Shown: positions 1 through 7,828 of the stretch, piece after piece | How positions within the stretch are numbered: position 1 is the first letter of the stretch | Layout of the letters: each line of letters starts with the position of its first letter | DNA from: CADCTP01 sp963849885 | GTDB lineage: Bacteria > Actinomycetota > Actinomycetes > Mycobacteriales > CADCTP01 | Direction: 5' to 3' | Assembly (NCBI GenBank): GCA_963849885.1 | Contig: CAWKIV010000018.1 | Location: 62,001-126,000 of the forward strand | DNA length: 64,000 nt | Notes under the pieces: generated by a model | Told to the model about the DNA's origin: nothing | What the model saw: only the letters and a program-made list of their open reading frames with translations | Databases searched by the model: none | Translations under genes and position numbers: made by a program

Positions 1-1571
1 TCGACGCCTGGTACGACTCCGGGTCCATGCCGTTCGCCCAGTGGGGCGCGCCGCACCGGAACAACGCCGAGTTCGAGGCGTCCTACCCGGCGCAGTACAT
101 CTGCGAGGCGATCGACCAGACCCGCGGCTGGTTCTACTCGCTGATGGCGGTCGGCACCGTCGTCTTCGGACGGTCGTCGTACGAGACCGTGCTGGTCCTC
201 GGGCACATCCTGGCCGACGACGGCCGGAAGATGAGCAAGCACCTGGGCAACATCCTGGAGCCGATCCCGCTGATGGACCGGCACGGGGCGGACGCGCTGC
301 GCTGGTTCATGCTCTGCTCCGGCTCGCCGTGGTCGGCCCGCCGGATCGGGCACGGGGCGCTGGAGGAGGTCGTCCGCAAGGTCCTGCTGACGTACTGGAA
401 CACGGCCTCCTTCCTCACCCTGTACGCGTCGGCCGCGGACTGGACCCCCGGCGACCCGGCGCCGGCGGTGGCCGACCGGCCGCTGCTGGACCGGTGGGCG
501 CTGTCCGAGCTGCACCGCACCGTGCTCGAGGTCGACGCGGCCATGGAGGCGTTCGACACCGTGCGGGCCGGGCGGCGGCTCACCGGCTTCGTCGACGACC
601 TGTCCAACTGGTACGTGCGGCGGTCCCGGCGCCGGTTCTGGGACGGCGACCCGGCCGCGCTGGCCACCCTGCACGAGTGCCTGGAGGTGCTGACCCGGCT
701 GCTGGCGCCGTTCATGCCGTTCGTCACCGAGGCGGTGCACGAGGCGCTGGTCAGCTCGGTCTGGCCGGAGCTGCCGGACTCGGTGCACCTGCGCGACTGG
801 CCCGTGGTCCGGGACGGGGGTCTGGTCGATCCGGAGCTGGCCGGGCAGGTGGCGCTGGTCCGCCGGCTGGTCGAGCTGGGCCGGTCGGCGCGGACCGCGT
901 CGAAGGTGCGCACCCGGCAGCCGCTGGGCCGCGCGCTGGTCGGCGCGGCCGGCTGGGCCGGGCTGCCGGAGGAGCTGCGGGCGCAGCTGGCCGACGAGCT
1001 CAACGTGCAGTCCGTGGGCGCGCTCGCCGACGCCGGCGACGAGCTGGTGGACGTGACGGTGAAGCCCAACTTCCGGTCCCTGGGCCGGCGCTTCGGGGCC
1101 GGGACGAAGGCGGTGGCGGCGGCGGTCGGGGCGGCCGACCCGGCCGCGCTGGCCGCCGCGGTCCGCGGCGGCGGGACGGCGACGGTCACCGTCGACGGCG
1201 CCCCGGTGGCGCTGGCCGCCGACGACCTGGTGGTGACCGAGACGCCGCGGTCCGGCTGGGCGGTGGCCGCGGACGCCGGGGAGACGGTCGCGCTGGACCT
1301 GACCGTGACCCCGGAGCTGCGCCGGGCCGGGCTGGCCCGGGAGGTGGTCCGGCTGGTCCAGGACGCCCGGAAGGCCAGCGGGCTGGAGGTGACCGACCGG
1401 ATCGCGCTGACCTGGTCGGCGACCTCCGCCGAGGTCGCCGAGGCGCTGCGGGAGCACGGGGCCGCGGTCGCCGGCGAGGTGCTGGCGACGTCGTTCGCCG
1501 AGGGTGCGGTGGGCGCGGACGGCCGGGCCGACGAGGAGCTCGGGCTGACGTTCGCGCTGCGGAAGGACTAG
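1..1571 (+). CDS. ileS: Isoleucyl-tRNA synthetase, C-terminal part (5' end outside window)
   Basis: Charges tRNA-Ile with isoleucine in the cytoplasm. The reading frame is open from base 3, so only the last 523 or so residues are present and the start lies left of the window. The visible part begins in the class I catalytic core (a DAWYDSGSMPFAQWG stretch followed by the conserved RGWFYSL), then has the KMSKH form of the KMSKS ATP-binding loop near base 230, the anticodon-binding helical domain with its NWYVRRSRRRFWDGD stretch near base 610, and an alpha/beta C-terminal domain of the long actinobacterial/eukaryote-like IleS type. It ends with TAG at 1571. No zinc-binding CxxC is seen at the C-terminus, as expected for this subtype. 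Its position beside wag31 is common in actinobacteria. Identification is firm. Confidence 0.97.
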   Translation, partial: DAWYDSGSMPFAQWGAPHRNNAEFEASYPAQYICEAIDQTRGWFYSLMAVGTVVFGRSSYETVLVLGHILADDGRKMSKHLGNILEPIPLMDRHGADALRWFMLCSGSPWSARRIGHGALEEVVRKVLLTYWNTASFLTLYASAADWTPGDPAPAVADRPLLDRWALSELHRTVLEVDAAMEAFDTVRAGRRLTGFVDDLSNWYVRRSRRRFWDGDPAALATLHECLEVLTRLLAPFMPFVTEAVHEALVSSVWPELPDSVHLRDWPVVRDGGLVDPELAGQVALVRRLVELGRSARTASKVRTRQPLGRALVGAAGWAGLPEELRAQLADELNVQSVGALADAGDELVDVTVKPNFRSLGRRFGAGTKAVAAAVGAADPAALAAAVRGGGTATVTVDGAPVALAADDLVVTETPRSGWAVAADAGETVALDLTVTPELRRAGLAREVVRLVQDARKASGLEVTDRIALTWSATSAEVAEALREHGAAVAGEVLATSFAEGAVGADGRADEELGLTFALRKD

Positions 1572-1732
1572 GCCGTCCGGGTCAGTCGGGGTGGGGCCGG
1601 ACGGCGTTCCGGTCCCGTGCCGACTCCTGGTCGCCGGCGGTCCGCGGGAAGTCGGACGGAGCAATCTGCTCGGCTCGCCAAAATTGCGCCGTCCGGGCGG
1701 GAGTGGTGTCCGCCGGCGCTGGGCCGGACGGC

Positions 1733-2853
1733 CTAGTCGGCGGCCTGGTCGGCCTGGTCGGTGGCCTGGTCGCGCGGCCGGGCGGCGGCGGTCGCGGGCC
1801 CGGTCGAGCAGGGCGCGGTCCGGCCGGCAGGTCCCGCACGGGGTGAAGCCGGCCCGGCGGGCGGCCGAGACCGCGATCGGCACCGGGTCGGCGCCGGCCA
1901 GCGTGGGGCAGCCGTCGAGGTGGTAGCGGGGGCGCCCGTCGACCACCTGGACGTCGTCGGCGAGCTGGGCGACGCGGAGCGCGTCGCGGATCGGGACGTC
2001 CTCGGGTGGGGGTTCGCCGTCGTCCGCGAACGGTTCGCCCAGCGGGCGGTCGGTCGCCGCACCCAGCGCCGCCGCGAACTCCTCGACCGCGCCCGAACCG
2101 CCCGTCCCCTGGTCGCCCCAGGCGGGCTGCGGGCCGGCCGCGCCAGCCGGGTCGCCCCAGGCGGGCGGCGGGCCGCCTGCGCCGGCCTGGTCGCCCCAGG
2201 CGGGCGGGGGGCCGCCTGCGCCGGCCTGGTCGCCCCAGGCGGGCGGGGGGCCGCCTGCGCCGGCCTGGTCGCCCCAGGCGGGCGGGCGACCGGCTGCGGC
2301 GCGCTGGTCGTCCCATGCGGGTGGCCCGGGTGGGGCGTCGGGGGCCGGGTCGCCGGGCCGGTGTGCGGGGTCCGGGCGGTCGCCCGCGGCGGGGGCCCGG
2401 TCGGGCGGGGGCTGGTCGGCGGTGGGCCAGGAGCCCGCGGCGGCGGGCGGGGACCCGGGCGGCGGGACGACGGGTCCGGTCCAGCCCGAGCGCGACGGCT
2501 CCACGCCGGCGCGGGGGTCGACCGGCCACGGCCAGCTCCCGGCCTGCGGGTCCGGGGCCCGGGCCGGCGGCGCCGGAGCGGGCGACGCACCCGAGCGCGG
2601 GAGACGCGGACGCCGGAGGCGCCGCGGACGGGACCATCGGCGACGGCCCGGTCGCCGGCTCGGACGGCGGGGACGACGGAGCCGGGGACTCCGCCACCCG
2701 CCGGCGCAACCGGACCACCGAGCTGGTGACCAGCGCGACCGCGAGGACCCCGGCCAGCAGGGACCCCCAGACGAGCTGCTCGCTCGCCGTCGCGATCCCC
2801 CAGCCGAGGGCCACCGCCGAGGCGACGACCAGCACCAGGCTGAACAGGATCAC
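1733..2853 (-). CDS. Membrane-anchored repeat protein with a C-terminal His/Cys motif, reading frame broken
   Basis: I do not recognise a named family. From the start at 2853 the protein has two hydrophobic segments (about residues 2-24 and 28-46, beginning MILFSLVLVV), an RLRRR stop-transfer and a Pro/Ala/Ser linker. That frame then turns into arginine-rich noise, while the frame one base further on reads sensibly: a Trp/Pro-rich linker, about five copies of a 13-residue repeat (WGDQAGAGGPPPA, 39-nt unit, about 2110-2310), an acidic stretch, and a domain with YHLDGC about 22 residues before FTPCGTC. The frames meet near base 2600 and imply one extra base. A second shift near 1790 would give a natural C-terminus ending DQADQAAD with TAG at 1733. 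The HxxxC...CxxC layout suggests metal binding, which is inference. The gene lies 63 nt downstream of wag31, so a polar-growth link is possible but untested. Confidence 0.55.
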
Positions 2854-2916
2854 GGCGACCGGTCCCCGGGCGGCGGCCCGGGGTCCGGGAACATCCTCAT
2901 CGGAACGGGACGGGCC

Positions 2917-3672
2917 TCAGTTGTCGCCGCGGCCGTCGCCGTCGCCCCGCCCACCGTAGCCACCGGCGTAGCCCGCCCCCGCGGCCACCGCGGCCGGCTC
3001 GGCCGAACCGCGGCCGTCCAGGTCGCGCAGCTGGGACTCCAGGTAGGACTTCAGCCGCGTCCGGTATTCCCGCTCGAAGGTGCGCAGCTCCTCGATGCGC
3101 TTCTCCAGCGTGCCCTTGCGCTGCTCCAGCCCACCGATGATCTCGTTGTGCTTGCGCTCCGCGTCCTGGACCAGCGAGGTCGCCTTCCCCCGCGCCTCGC
3201 GCTCCACCGACGCGGCCTGCGTGCGGGCGTCGCCCACCATCGTGTCGGCCTTGCTGCGGGCCTCGCCGATCATCCGGTCCGCGGTGGACCGGGCGTCGCC
3301 GATCATCCGGTCGGCCTCGGTCTTGGCGTCGGAAACGTACTTCTCGGCCGTCTCCTGGGCCATCGCCAGCACCTTGACGACCTGGCTGTTCTCGTCGATG
3401 CGCGGGGCCTGCTGCGGCGGGGCGACCATCATCGGCTCGGGCGCCGGCGGCGGCGGGGGCGGCGGCTGCCGCAGCTGGCCGGGGCCGGGTCCGCCGGAGC
3501 GGGCCATGTCGTCGACCTGCTGCTTGAGGTCGTTGTTCTCCTCGATGAGCCGGGCCAGCTCGGCCTCGATCAAGTCGAGGAAAGCGTCCACCTCGTCTTC
3601 GTCGTAACCGCGCTTCCCTATCGGCGGTTTCTTGAACGCGACGTTGTGCACGTCGGCTGGGGTCAGGGGCAT
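2917..3672 (-). CDS. wag31: Polar growth/septum protein Wag31 (DivIVA)
   Basis: Cytoplasmic coiled-coil scaffold that binds curved membrane at cell poles and septa and directs peptidoglycan synthesis in actinobacteria. The 251-residue product opens with the conserved lipid-binding DivIVA head (LTPADVHNVAFKKPPIGKRG, then YDEDEVDAFLDLIE) and a first coiled coil to about residue 60. A Gly/Pro-rich linker follows at about 63-85, then a long second coiled coil (about 90-225) with heptad-like repeats around DARSTADRMIGEARSKAD, and a Gly-rich tail. Length and order match actinobacterial Wag31. It sits downstream of yggT (46-nt gap) at the end of the division cluster. Essentiality and PknA/B phosphorylation are known for mycobacterial homologues; whether the phosphosite is kept was not established here. 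Confidence 0.96.
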   Translation of the reverse strand: MPLTPADVHNVAFKKPPIGKRGYDEDEVDAFLDLIEAELARLIEENNDLKQQVDDMARSGGPGPGQLRQPPPPPPPAPEPMMVAPPQQAPRIDENSQVVKVLAMAQETAEKYVSDAKTEADRMIGDARSTADRMIGEARSKADTMVGDARTQAASVEREARGKATSLVQDAERKHNEIIGGLEQRKGTLEKRIEELRTFEREYRTRLKSYLESQLRDLDGRGSAEPAAVAAGAGYAGGYGGRGDGDGRGDN

Positions 3673-3718
3673 CGGATCACCTCGGGTCGACGGGACACAG
3701 GTCAGACTACGGCCTCGG

Positions 3719-4021
3719 TCAGAGGCTACTGGTCCGGGCTGCCTGACCGACGAAAGTCATCAGCAGGTAGACCCCGAACAGCAGGACCATGAAACCCAGG
3801 TCGATGCTGAAGTTTCCCAGACGCAACGGCGGGATCACGCGCCGGAGCGCCTTGAGGGGCGGATCGGTGACTGAGTAGACGACCTCCAGCCCAACCGCCG
3901 CTACGCCGGATGGCCGCCACGACCGCGCGAACATCATCACGTAGTCGAAGACCAACCTGGCGATGAGCAGGATGAAGAAGACGAGGAGGACGAAGTACGC
4001 CAGCTCCAGGACTACGCTCAC
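3719..4021 (-). CDS. YggT family membrane protein
   Basis: Small integral membrane protein of 100 residues with two hydrophobic helices at about residues 5-28 and 73-93, separated by a cytoplasmic or periplasmic loop containing VTDPPLKALRRVIPPLRLG, which is the YggT-family signature (DPxLxxxRRxIPPxxxxDxSP in other members). The biochemical role is unknown. In Gram-positive bacteria the gene is regularly placed between sepF and divIVA, exactly as here, and genetic links to division-site membrane organisation or osmotic tolerance have been proposed. Start is GTG at 4021, 12 nt after sepF, so the two are probably co-translated. The C-terminal half has DxGFMVLLFGVYLL in place of the more usual second signature. 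Confidence 0.9.
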   Translation of the reverse strand: MSVVLELAYFVLLVFFILLIARLVFDYVMMFARSWRPSGVAAVGLEVVYSVTDPPLKALRRVIPPLRLGNFSIDLGFMVLLFGVYLLMTFVGQAARTSSL

Positions 4022-4033
4022 CGATCTCCTGTG

Positions 4034-4549
4034 TCAGCTCTGGTTGAAGAACCCGCCCTCGGCGATGCGGGCCTTGTCCTCAGCGGTGACGTGGACGTTC
4101 TGCGGGGAGAGCAGGAACACCTTGTTCGTCACCCGCTCGATGCTACCGCGCAGACCGAAGGACAACCCTGCGGCGAAGTCGACCAGGCGCTTGGCGTCCG
4201 CGTCGTCCATCTCCGTGAGGTTCATGATCACCGGCACGCCCTCGCGGAAGTGCTCGCCGATCGTCCTGGCCTCGTTGTACGTCCTCGGGTGCAGGGTCGT
4301 GATCCGGTAGCTGGTCGGCTCCTCCGGGGCATCCCGGTAGACCGGCTCCCGGTAGCCGTCGTGGTGCGGGACCACCGAGCGGGACTCGGCGGCCTCCTCC
4401 CAGCCGCTCCGGCCGGCGGCGACCCGCCGGACCGGCACGACCTCGGCCTCGGCATACTCGTCGTACTCCTCGTAGTCGCCGAGCTCGCGCCGGTCGTCGT
4501 CCTCGACGAGACCGAGGTAGACCCCCATCTTGCGCATGGCGCCCGCCAT
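4034..4549 (-). CDS. sepF: Cell division protein SepF
   Basis: FtsZ membrane anchor. SepF polymerises into rings, binds the FtsZ C-terminal peptide and tethers it to the membrane, replacing FtsA/ZipA in actinobacteria. The 171-residue protein starts MAGAMRKMGVYLGL, an N-terminal amphipathic membrane-binding helix, then has an acidic Tyr/Glu-rich linker (about 17-80) and the globular SepF domain from about residue 82 (TTLHPRTYNEARTIGEHFREG, VIMNLTEMDDADAKRLVDFAAGL, and IERVTNKVFLLSPQNVHV). All conserved blocks are present at normal spacing. It lies downstream of yggS and upstream of yggT. FtsZ in this window keeps a matching C-terminal DVPDFLK peptide. Confidence 0.96.
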   Translation of the reverse strand: MAGAMRKMGVYLGLVEDDDRRELGDYEEYDEYAEAEVVPVRRVAAGRSGWEEAAESRSVVPHHDGYREPVYRDAPEEPTSYRITTLHPRTYNEARTIGEHFREGVPVIMNLTEMDDADAKRLVDFAAGLSFGLRGSIERVTNKVFLLSPQNVHVTAEDKARIAEGGFFNQS

Positions 4550-4615
4550 CGGGACCCTCCTCCTCGCCGTGACACGGTCGGTGCGCGGGACCTCAGGACC
4601 CGGGCGCGGCCGACA

Positions 4616-5332
4616 TTACCCCCGAGGGGGCGGCCGGCCGCCGAGCAACGCCGTACCGATCCGAAGGTGTGTCGCGCCGTGCCGGACCGCGGCCTCCAGG
4701 TCGTCGCTCATCCCGGCGGACAGGACGGTCGCGCCCGGGTACGCGGCGCGCAGCCGGTCGGCCACCGCGGCCAGCTCGGCGAAGGCCGGGTCCGGGTCGG
4801 CGCCGAGCGGGGCGATCGCCATCACCCCCCGGACGTGCAGCCGGTCGCTGGCCGCGACCGCGTCGGCCAGGGCGGGCAGGTCGCCGGCCGGCGCGCCGCC
4901 GCGGTCGGGGTCGCCGTCCAGGCTCACCTGCAGGAGCACGTCGAGCTCGCGGTCGGCCCGCTCCGCGCCGCGGGCCAGCGCGGTCGCCAGCTCGGGGCGG
5001 TCCACCGTGTGCACCACCGCGGCGTACGAGGCGACCGAGGCCGCCTTGTTGCGCTGCAGCCGGCCGATGAAGTGCCAGCGCGGGCCGGTCAGCTCGCCGG
5101 CCTTGACCCGGGCCTCCTGGTCGCGGGCCTCCCCCAGCTCGGTCACCCCGAGCCCGACCAGCCGGCGGGCGTCCTCGACCGGGAAGGTCTTGGTCACCGC
5201 GACCAGGGTCAGCTCACCCGGGTCCCGCCCGGCCGCCCGCGCCGCCGCCGCGATCCGCTCCCGCACCCGGGCCAGGTTCGCGGCGATCTGCGCCGTCCGC
5301 GGGTCCGCGTCCTCCAGCGCCGCGCCGGTCAC
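4616..5332 (-). CDS. YggS/PLPBP family pyridoxal 5'-phosphate homeostasis protein
   Basis: A 238-residue single-domain TIM-barrel protein of the alanine-racemase N-terminal fold that binds PLP without known catalysis and buffers B6 vitamers and amino-acid pools. The PLP lysine lies in LVAVTKTFP (about residue 48), followed by the conserved RWHFIGRLQRNKA block. The motif usually written FGENxVQE is here LGEARDQEA, a mild departure. The C-terminus has SAGMSDDLEAAVRHGATHLRIGTALLG, which binds the phosphate. The GTG start at 5332 is preceded by a 282-nt region of tandem palindromic repeats. Placement between pgeF and sepF is the standard actinobacterial order. Function is a confident family assignment; the physiological role is less well defined. 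Confidence 0.93.
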   Translation of the reverse strand: MTGAALEDADPRTAQIAANLARVRERIAAAARAAGRDPGELTLVAVTKTFPVEDARRLVGLGVTELGEARDQEARVKAGELTGPRWHFIGRLQRNKAASVASYAAVVHTVDRPELATALARGAERADRELDVLLQVSLDGDPDRGGAPAGDLPALADAVAASDRLHVRGVMAIAPLGADPDPAFAELAAVADRLRAAYPGATVLSAGMSDDLEAAVRHGATHLRIGTALLGGRPPPRG

Positions 5333-5390
5333 GCCCCGATCCTGCCAGCCACCCCGACGCCCCCGCCGGCGACCCCACCCCTCCCTCCCG

Positions 5391-5590
5391 GCTACGCCCC
5401 TGCTTCACCCGGCGAAGCAGAGGCGCACCGTTCCTGGCTCAGTAGCTCCGGCAGCGAACCCCTCGCCGCGGCTACGCCCCTGCTTCACCCGGCGAAGCAG
5501 AGGCGCACCGTTCCTGGCTCAGTAGCTCCGGCAGCGAACCCCTCGCCGCGGCTACGCCTCTGCTTCGCGAGGCGGAGCACAGGCGTACCG
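5391..5590. repeat. Tandem 80-bp direct repeat carrying imperfect palindromes
   Basis: Two identical 80-bp units at 5391-5470 and 5471-5550 are followed by a diverged partial third unit from 5551 that starts exactly 80 bp later. Each unit opens with an about 38-nt imperfect inverted repeat: GCCCCTGCTTC pairs with GAAGCAGAGGC across a 7-nt loop. The rest of the unit is a unique-looking spacer ending CCCTCGCCGCG. The partial third unit has GCCTCTGCTTCGC against GCGGAGCACAGGC, with compensated and G-T pairings. The region fills most of the 282-nt gap between pgeF and yggS. Related palindromes occur at 44390-44613. Only two full units and no cas genes argue against CRISPR. A REP-like or transcript-stabilising hairpin element is the best reading. 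Confidence 0.85.
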
Positions 5591-5614
5591 AAAATGGGAG
5601 GGGTGGTCTCCCCG

Positions 5615-6316
5615 TCAGGGTTCGAGCCAGCTGAGGGCGGCCTGGCGGCCGGTCACCCCGTCGCGGCGGTGGGAGAAGAGCTCGGGGTCCTCGGCGGTGC
5701 AGCGGGAGTCGATCACCACCCGGGCGACGCCGAGGCCGGTGAGCTGGCGGGCCAGGCCGGCGCGCAGGTCCAGCCCGGGGGTGCCGCGGCGGGTGGTGGT
5801 GGCGCTGCCCGGCAGCGCCGCCTCGACCTCGTCCCGCATCGCCGCCGGCACCTCGTAGCAGGCGCCGCACACGGCCGGGCCGAGCAGCGCGTCCGTCGCC
5901 CCGAGGTCCGCGCCGGCGTCGGCGAGCGCGCGCACCGCGGCCGGCACCACGCCGGCGGCCGCACCGGCCCGCCCGGCGTGCACCGCCGCCACCGCGGCCG
6001 GCGAGGCGAGCAGCACCGGCACGCAGTCGGCCACCAGCACGGCCAGCGCCAGCCCGGGCGTGGTGGTGACCAGCCCGTCGGTCTCCGGCACCGGCTCCGG
6101 CCGCGGGCCGTCGACCGCGGCCACCGCCGCGCCGTGCACCTGCTGCATCCACACCAGCCGGTCCGGGCCGAGGCCGGTGGCCTTGGCCAGCCGGGCCCGG
6201 TTCGCCGCGACCGCGGCCGGGTCGTCCCCGACGTGCGCGCCGAGGTTGAACGACGCGTACGGCGGGCGGCTCACCCCGCCGGAGCGGGAGGTGACGATCC
6301 GGCGGGCTCGGGGCAC
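5615..6316 (-). CDS. pgeF: Peptidoglycan editing factor PgeF (YlmD/YfiH, multicopper polyphenol oxidase fold)
   Basis: A 233-residue protein of the laccase-domain YfiH family, now understood to correct mis-incorporated L-Ser in place of L-Ala in muropeptides; related proteins also show purine nucleoside phosphorylase activity. Visible family features are VWMQQVHGA (His ligand), ADCVPVLLASP (Cys ligand), VHAGR (His ligand) and GPAVCGACYEVP near residue 150, with a C-terminal DSRCTAEDPELFSHRRDG block containing the usual S-x-R-R. In most homologues the third block reads HAGWRG; here Trp-Arg is Arg-Ala, which may soften substrate packing. GTG start at 6316. It follows ftsZ by 92 nt, the standard actinobacterial order. 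Confidence 0.9.
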   Translation of the reverse strand: MPRARRIVTSRSGGVSRPPYASFNLGAHVGDDPAAVAANRARLAKATGLGPDRLVWMQQVHGAAVAAVDGPRPEPVPETDGLVTTTPGLALAVLVADCVPVLLASPAAVAAVHAGRAGAAAGVVPAAVRALADAGADLGATDALLGPAVCGACYEVPAAMRDEVEAALPGSATTTRRGTPGLDLRAGLARQLTGLGVARVVIDSRCTAEDPELFSHRRDGVTGRQAALSWLEP

Positions 6317-6408
6317 CCGCGGAGGCTACCGCCGTCCGGTCCCGAACCTGGGTCGCGTCGGGACGATCCATCCCCTGCGGATCGCCGCGGGCTCCGGCCC
6401 GCGCCGCG

Positions 6409-7575
6409 CTACCCCTTGAGGAAGTCGGGGACGTCGAGGTCCTCGTCCAGCTCGACCGCGCGCCGGACGTGCCCGTGCCCGTTGGAGGCGGCCGGGGCCG
6501 GGGTGCGCGGCGGCGCCGAGGTCGCGGGCGGACCGTACCGGGAGGTCACGGTCGGGGTCGCCGGAGTGGTCGGGACCGTCGGCGCCGGGCGCTCCCGGGG
6601 CGGGGCGTCGGCCGGCCGGTGCTTGGGCGCGCCGCCGTCGAAGCCGGCCGCGATCACCGTCACCCGGACCTCGTCGCCCAGCGCGTCGTCGATGATCGCG
6701 CCGAAGATGATGTTGGCCTCGGGGTGGGCCGAGTCGGCCACCATCGAGGCCGCCTCGTTGATCTCGAAGATGCCGAGGTCGGAGCCGCCGGAGATGGACA
6801 GCAGCACCCCGTGCGCGCCCTCCATGGACGCCTCCAGCAGCGGCGAGGCGATCGCCAGCTCGGCGGCGGAGATCGCCCGGTTGTCGCCGCGGGCGGAGCC
6901 GATGCCCATCAGCGCGGAGCCGGCGCCGCTCATCACCGACTTGACGTCGGCGAAGTCGAGGTTGATCAGGCCGGGCGTGGTGATCAGGTCGGTGATGCCC
7001 TGCACGCCGGACAGCAGCACCTGGTCGGCGCTCTTGAACGCGTCCATCACCGACACGCCGCGGTCGCTGATCTGCAGGAGCCGGTCGTTCGGGATCACGA
7101 TCAGCGTGTCGCACTCGTTGCGCAGCTGCTCGATGCCGAGCTCGGCCTGGCCGGCCCGCTTCCGGCCCTCGAAGGAGAACGGCCGGGTCACCACACCGAT
7201 GGTCAGCGCGCCGAGCTTGCGGGCGATGCTGGCCACCACCGGGGCGCCGCCGGTGCCGGTGCCGCCGCCCTCGCCGGCGGTGACGAAGACCATGTCGGCC
7301 CCCTTGAGGACCTCCTCGATCTCCTCCCGGTGGTCCTCGGCGGCCTTGCGGCCGACGTCCGGCTGGGCGCCGGCGCCCAGGCCGCGGGTCAGCTCCCGGC
7401 CCACGTCGAGCTTGACGTCGGCGTCGCTCATCAGCAGGGCCTGCGCGTCGGTGTTGATCGCGATGAACTCGACGCCCTTGAGGCCGACCTCGATCATCCG
7501 GTTGACGGCGTTGACGCCACCGCCGCCGATGCCGACGACCTTGATGACCGCCAGGTAGTTGTGCGGTGGTGTCAT
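6409..7575 (-). CDS. ftsZ: Cell division GTPase FtsZ
   Basis: Tubulin homologue forming the Z ring. The 388-residue product has the N-terminal KVVGIGGGGVNAVNRMI nucleotide motif, the GTP-binding signature GGGTGTG at residues 103-109, the conserved VTRPFSFEG switch region, and the catalytic T7 loop around DFADVKSVMSGAGSALMGIG, including the Asp residues that stimulate GTP hydrolysis in the neighbouring subunit. The C-terminal linker is short and Pro/Ala-rich (about 315-360). The last residues DVPDFLKG (381-388) form the conserved peptide that binds SepF and FtsW. ATG start at 7575. A 253-nt gap separates it from ftsQ, so ftsZ probably has its own promoter; I see a TTGACA at 7633-7628 (minus strand) but no convincing -10 partner. 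Confidence 0.98.
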   Translation of the reverse strand: MTPPHNYLAVIKVVGIGGGGVNAVNRMIEVGLKGVEFIAINTDAQALLMSDADVKLDVGRELTRGLGAGAQPDVGRKAAEDHREEIEEVLKGADMVFVTAGEGGGTGTGGAPVVASIARKLGALTIGVVTRPFSFEGRKRAGQAELGIEQLRNECDTLIVIPNDRLLQISDRGVSVMDAFKSADQVLLSGVQGITDLITTPGLINLDFADVKSVMSGAGSALMGIGSARGDNRAISAAELAIASPLLEASMEGAHGVLLSISGGSDLGIFEINEAASMVADSAHPEANIIFGAIIDDALGDEVRVTVIAAGFDGGAPKHRPADAPPRERPAPTVPTTPATPTVTSRYGPPATSAPPRTPAPAASNGHGHVRRAVELDEDLDVPDFLKG

Positions 7576-7828
7576 CGACAGTGCCTTTCCCGATCGGGTC
7601 TCACCCTCAGGTCGACGGTTAACGTTATGTCAACCTCCTCGTTGCGGGCGACAGTAAGCAGCCGTATCCGGGCGGTCCAGGACCGGCGCGGCGTGTCGCG
7701 CCAATACCTGAGCTCCCCGGTCGTTGTCACGCACGGTGACGCGATCGGCGAGTTTGACCACGGAGCGGAGACGGGCGATGGGGGTCGACCGGCGGTCGGT
7801 GGACGACCAACGTCCCTGGGCAGTACGG

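Noticed and set aside
5391..5590. CRISPR array
   Set aside because: Repeat units are 80 bp with identical spacers, only two full copies, and no cas genes nearby.
4031..7558. Plus-strand open frame of about 1175 codons opposite sepF, yggS, pgeF and ftsZ
   Set aside because: It is the mirror of well conserved genes, has no ribosome site and reads low-complexity Arg/Gly/Val sequence. At this GC content stop codons are rare in all frames.
7611..7640. ftsZ promoter from TTGACA at 7633-7628 (minus strand)
   Set aside because: The -35-like hexamer is good, but the position 17 bp downstream reads CTGAGG, so I did not list a promoter.
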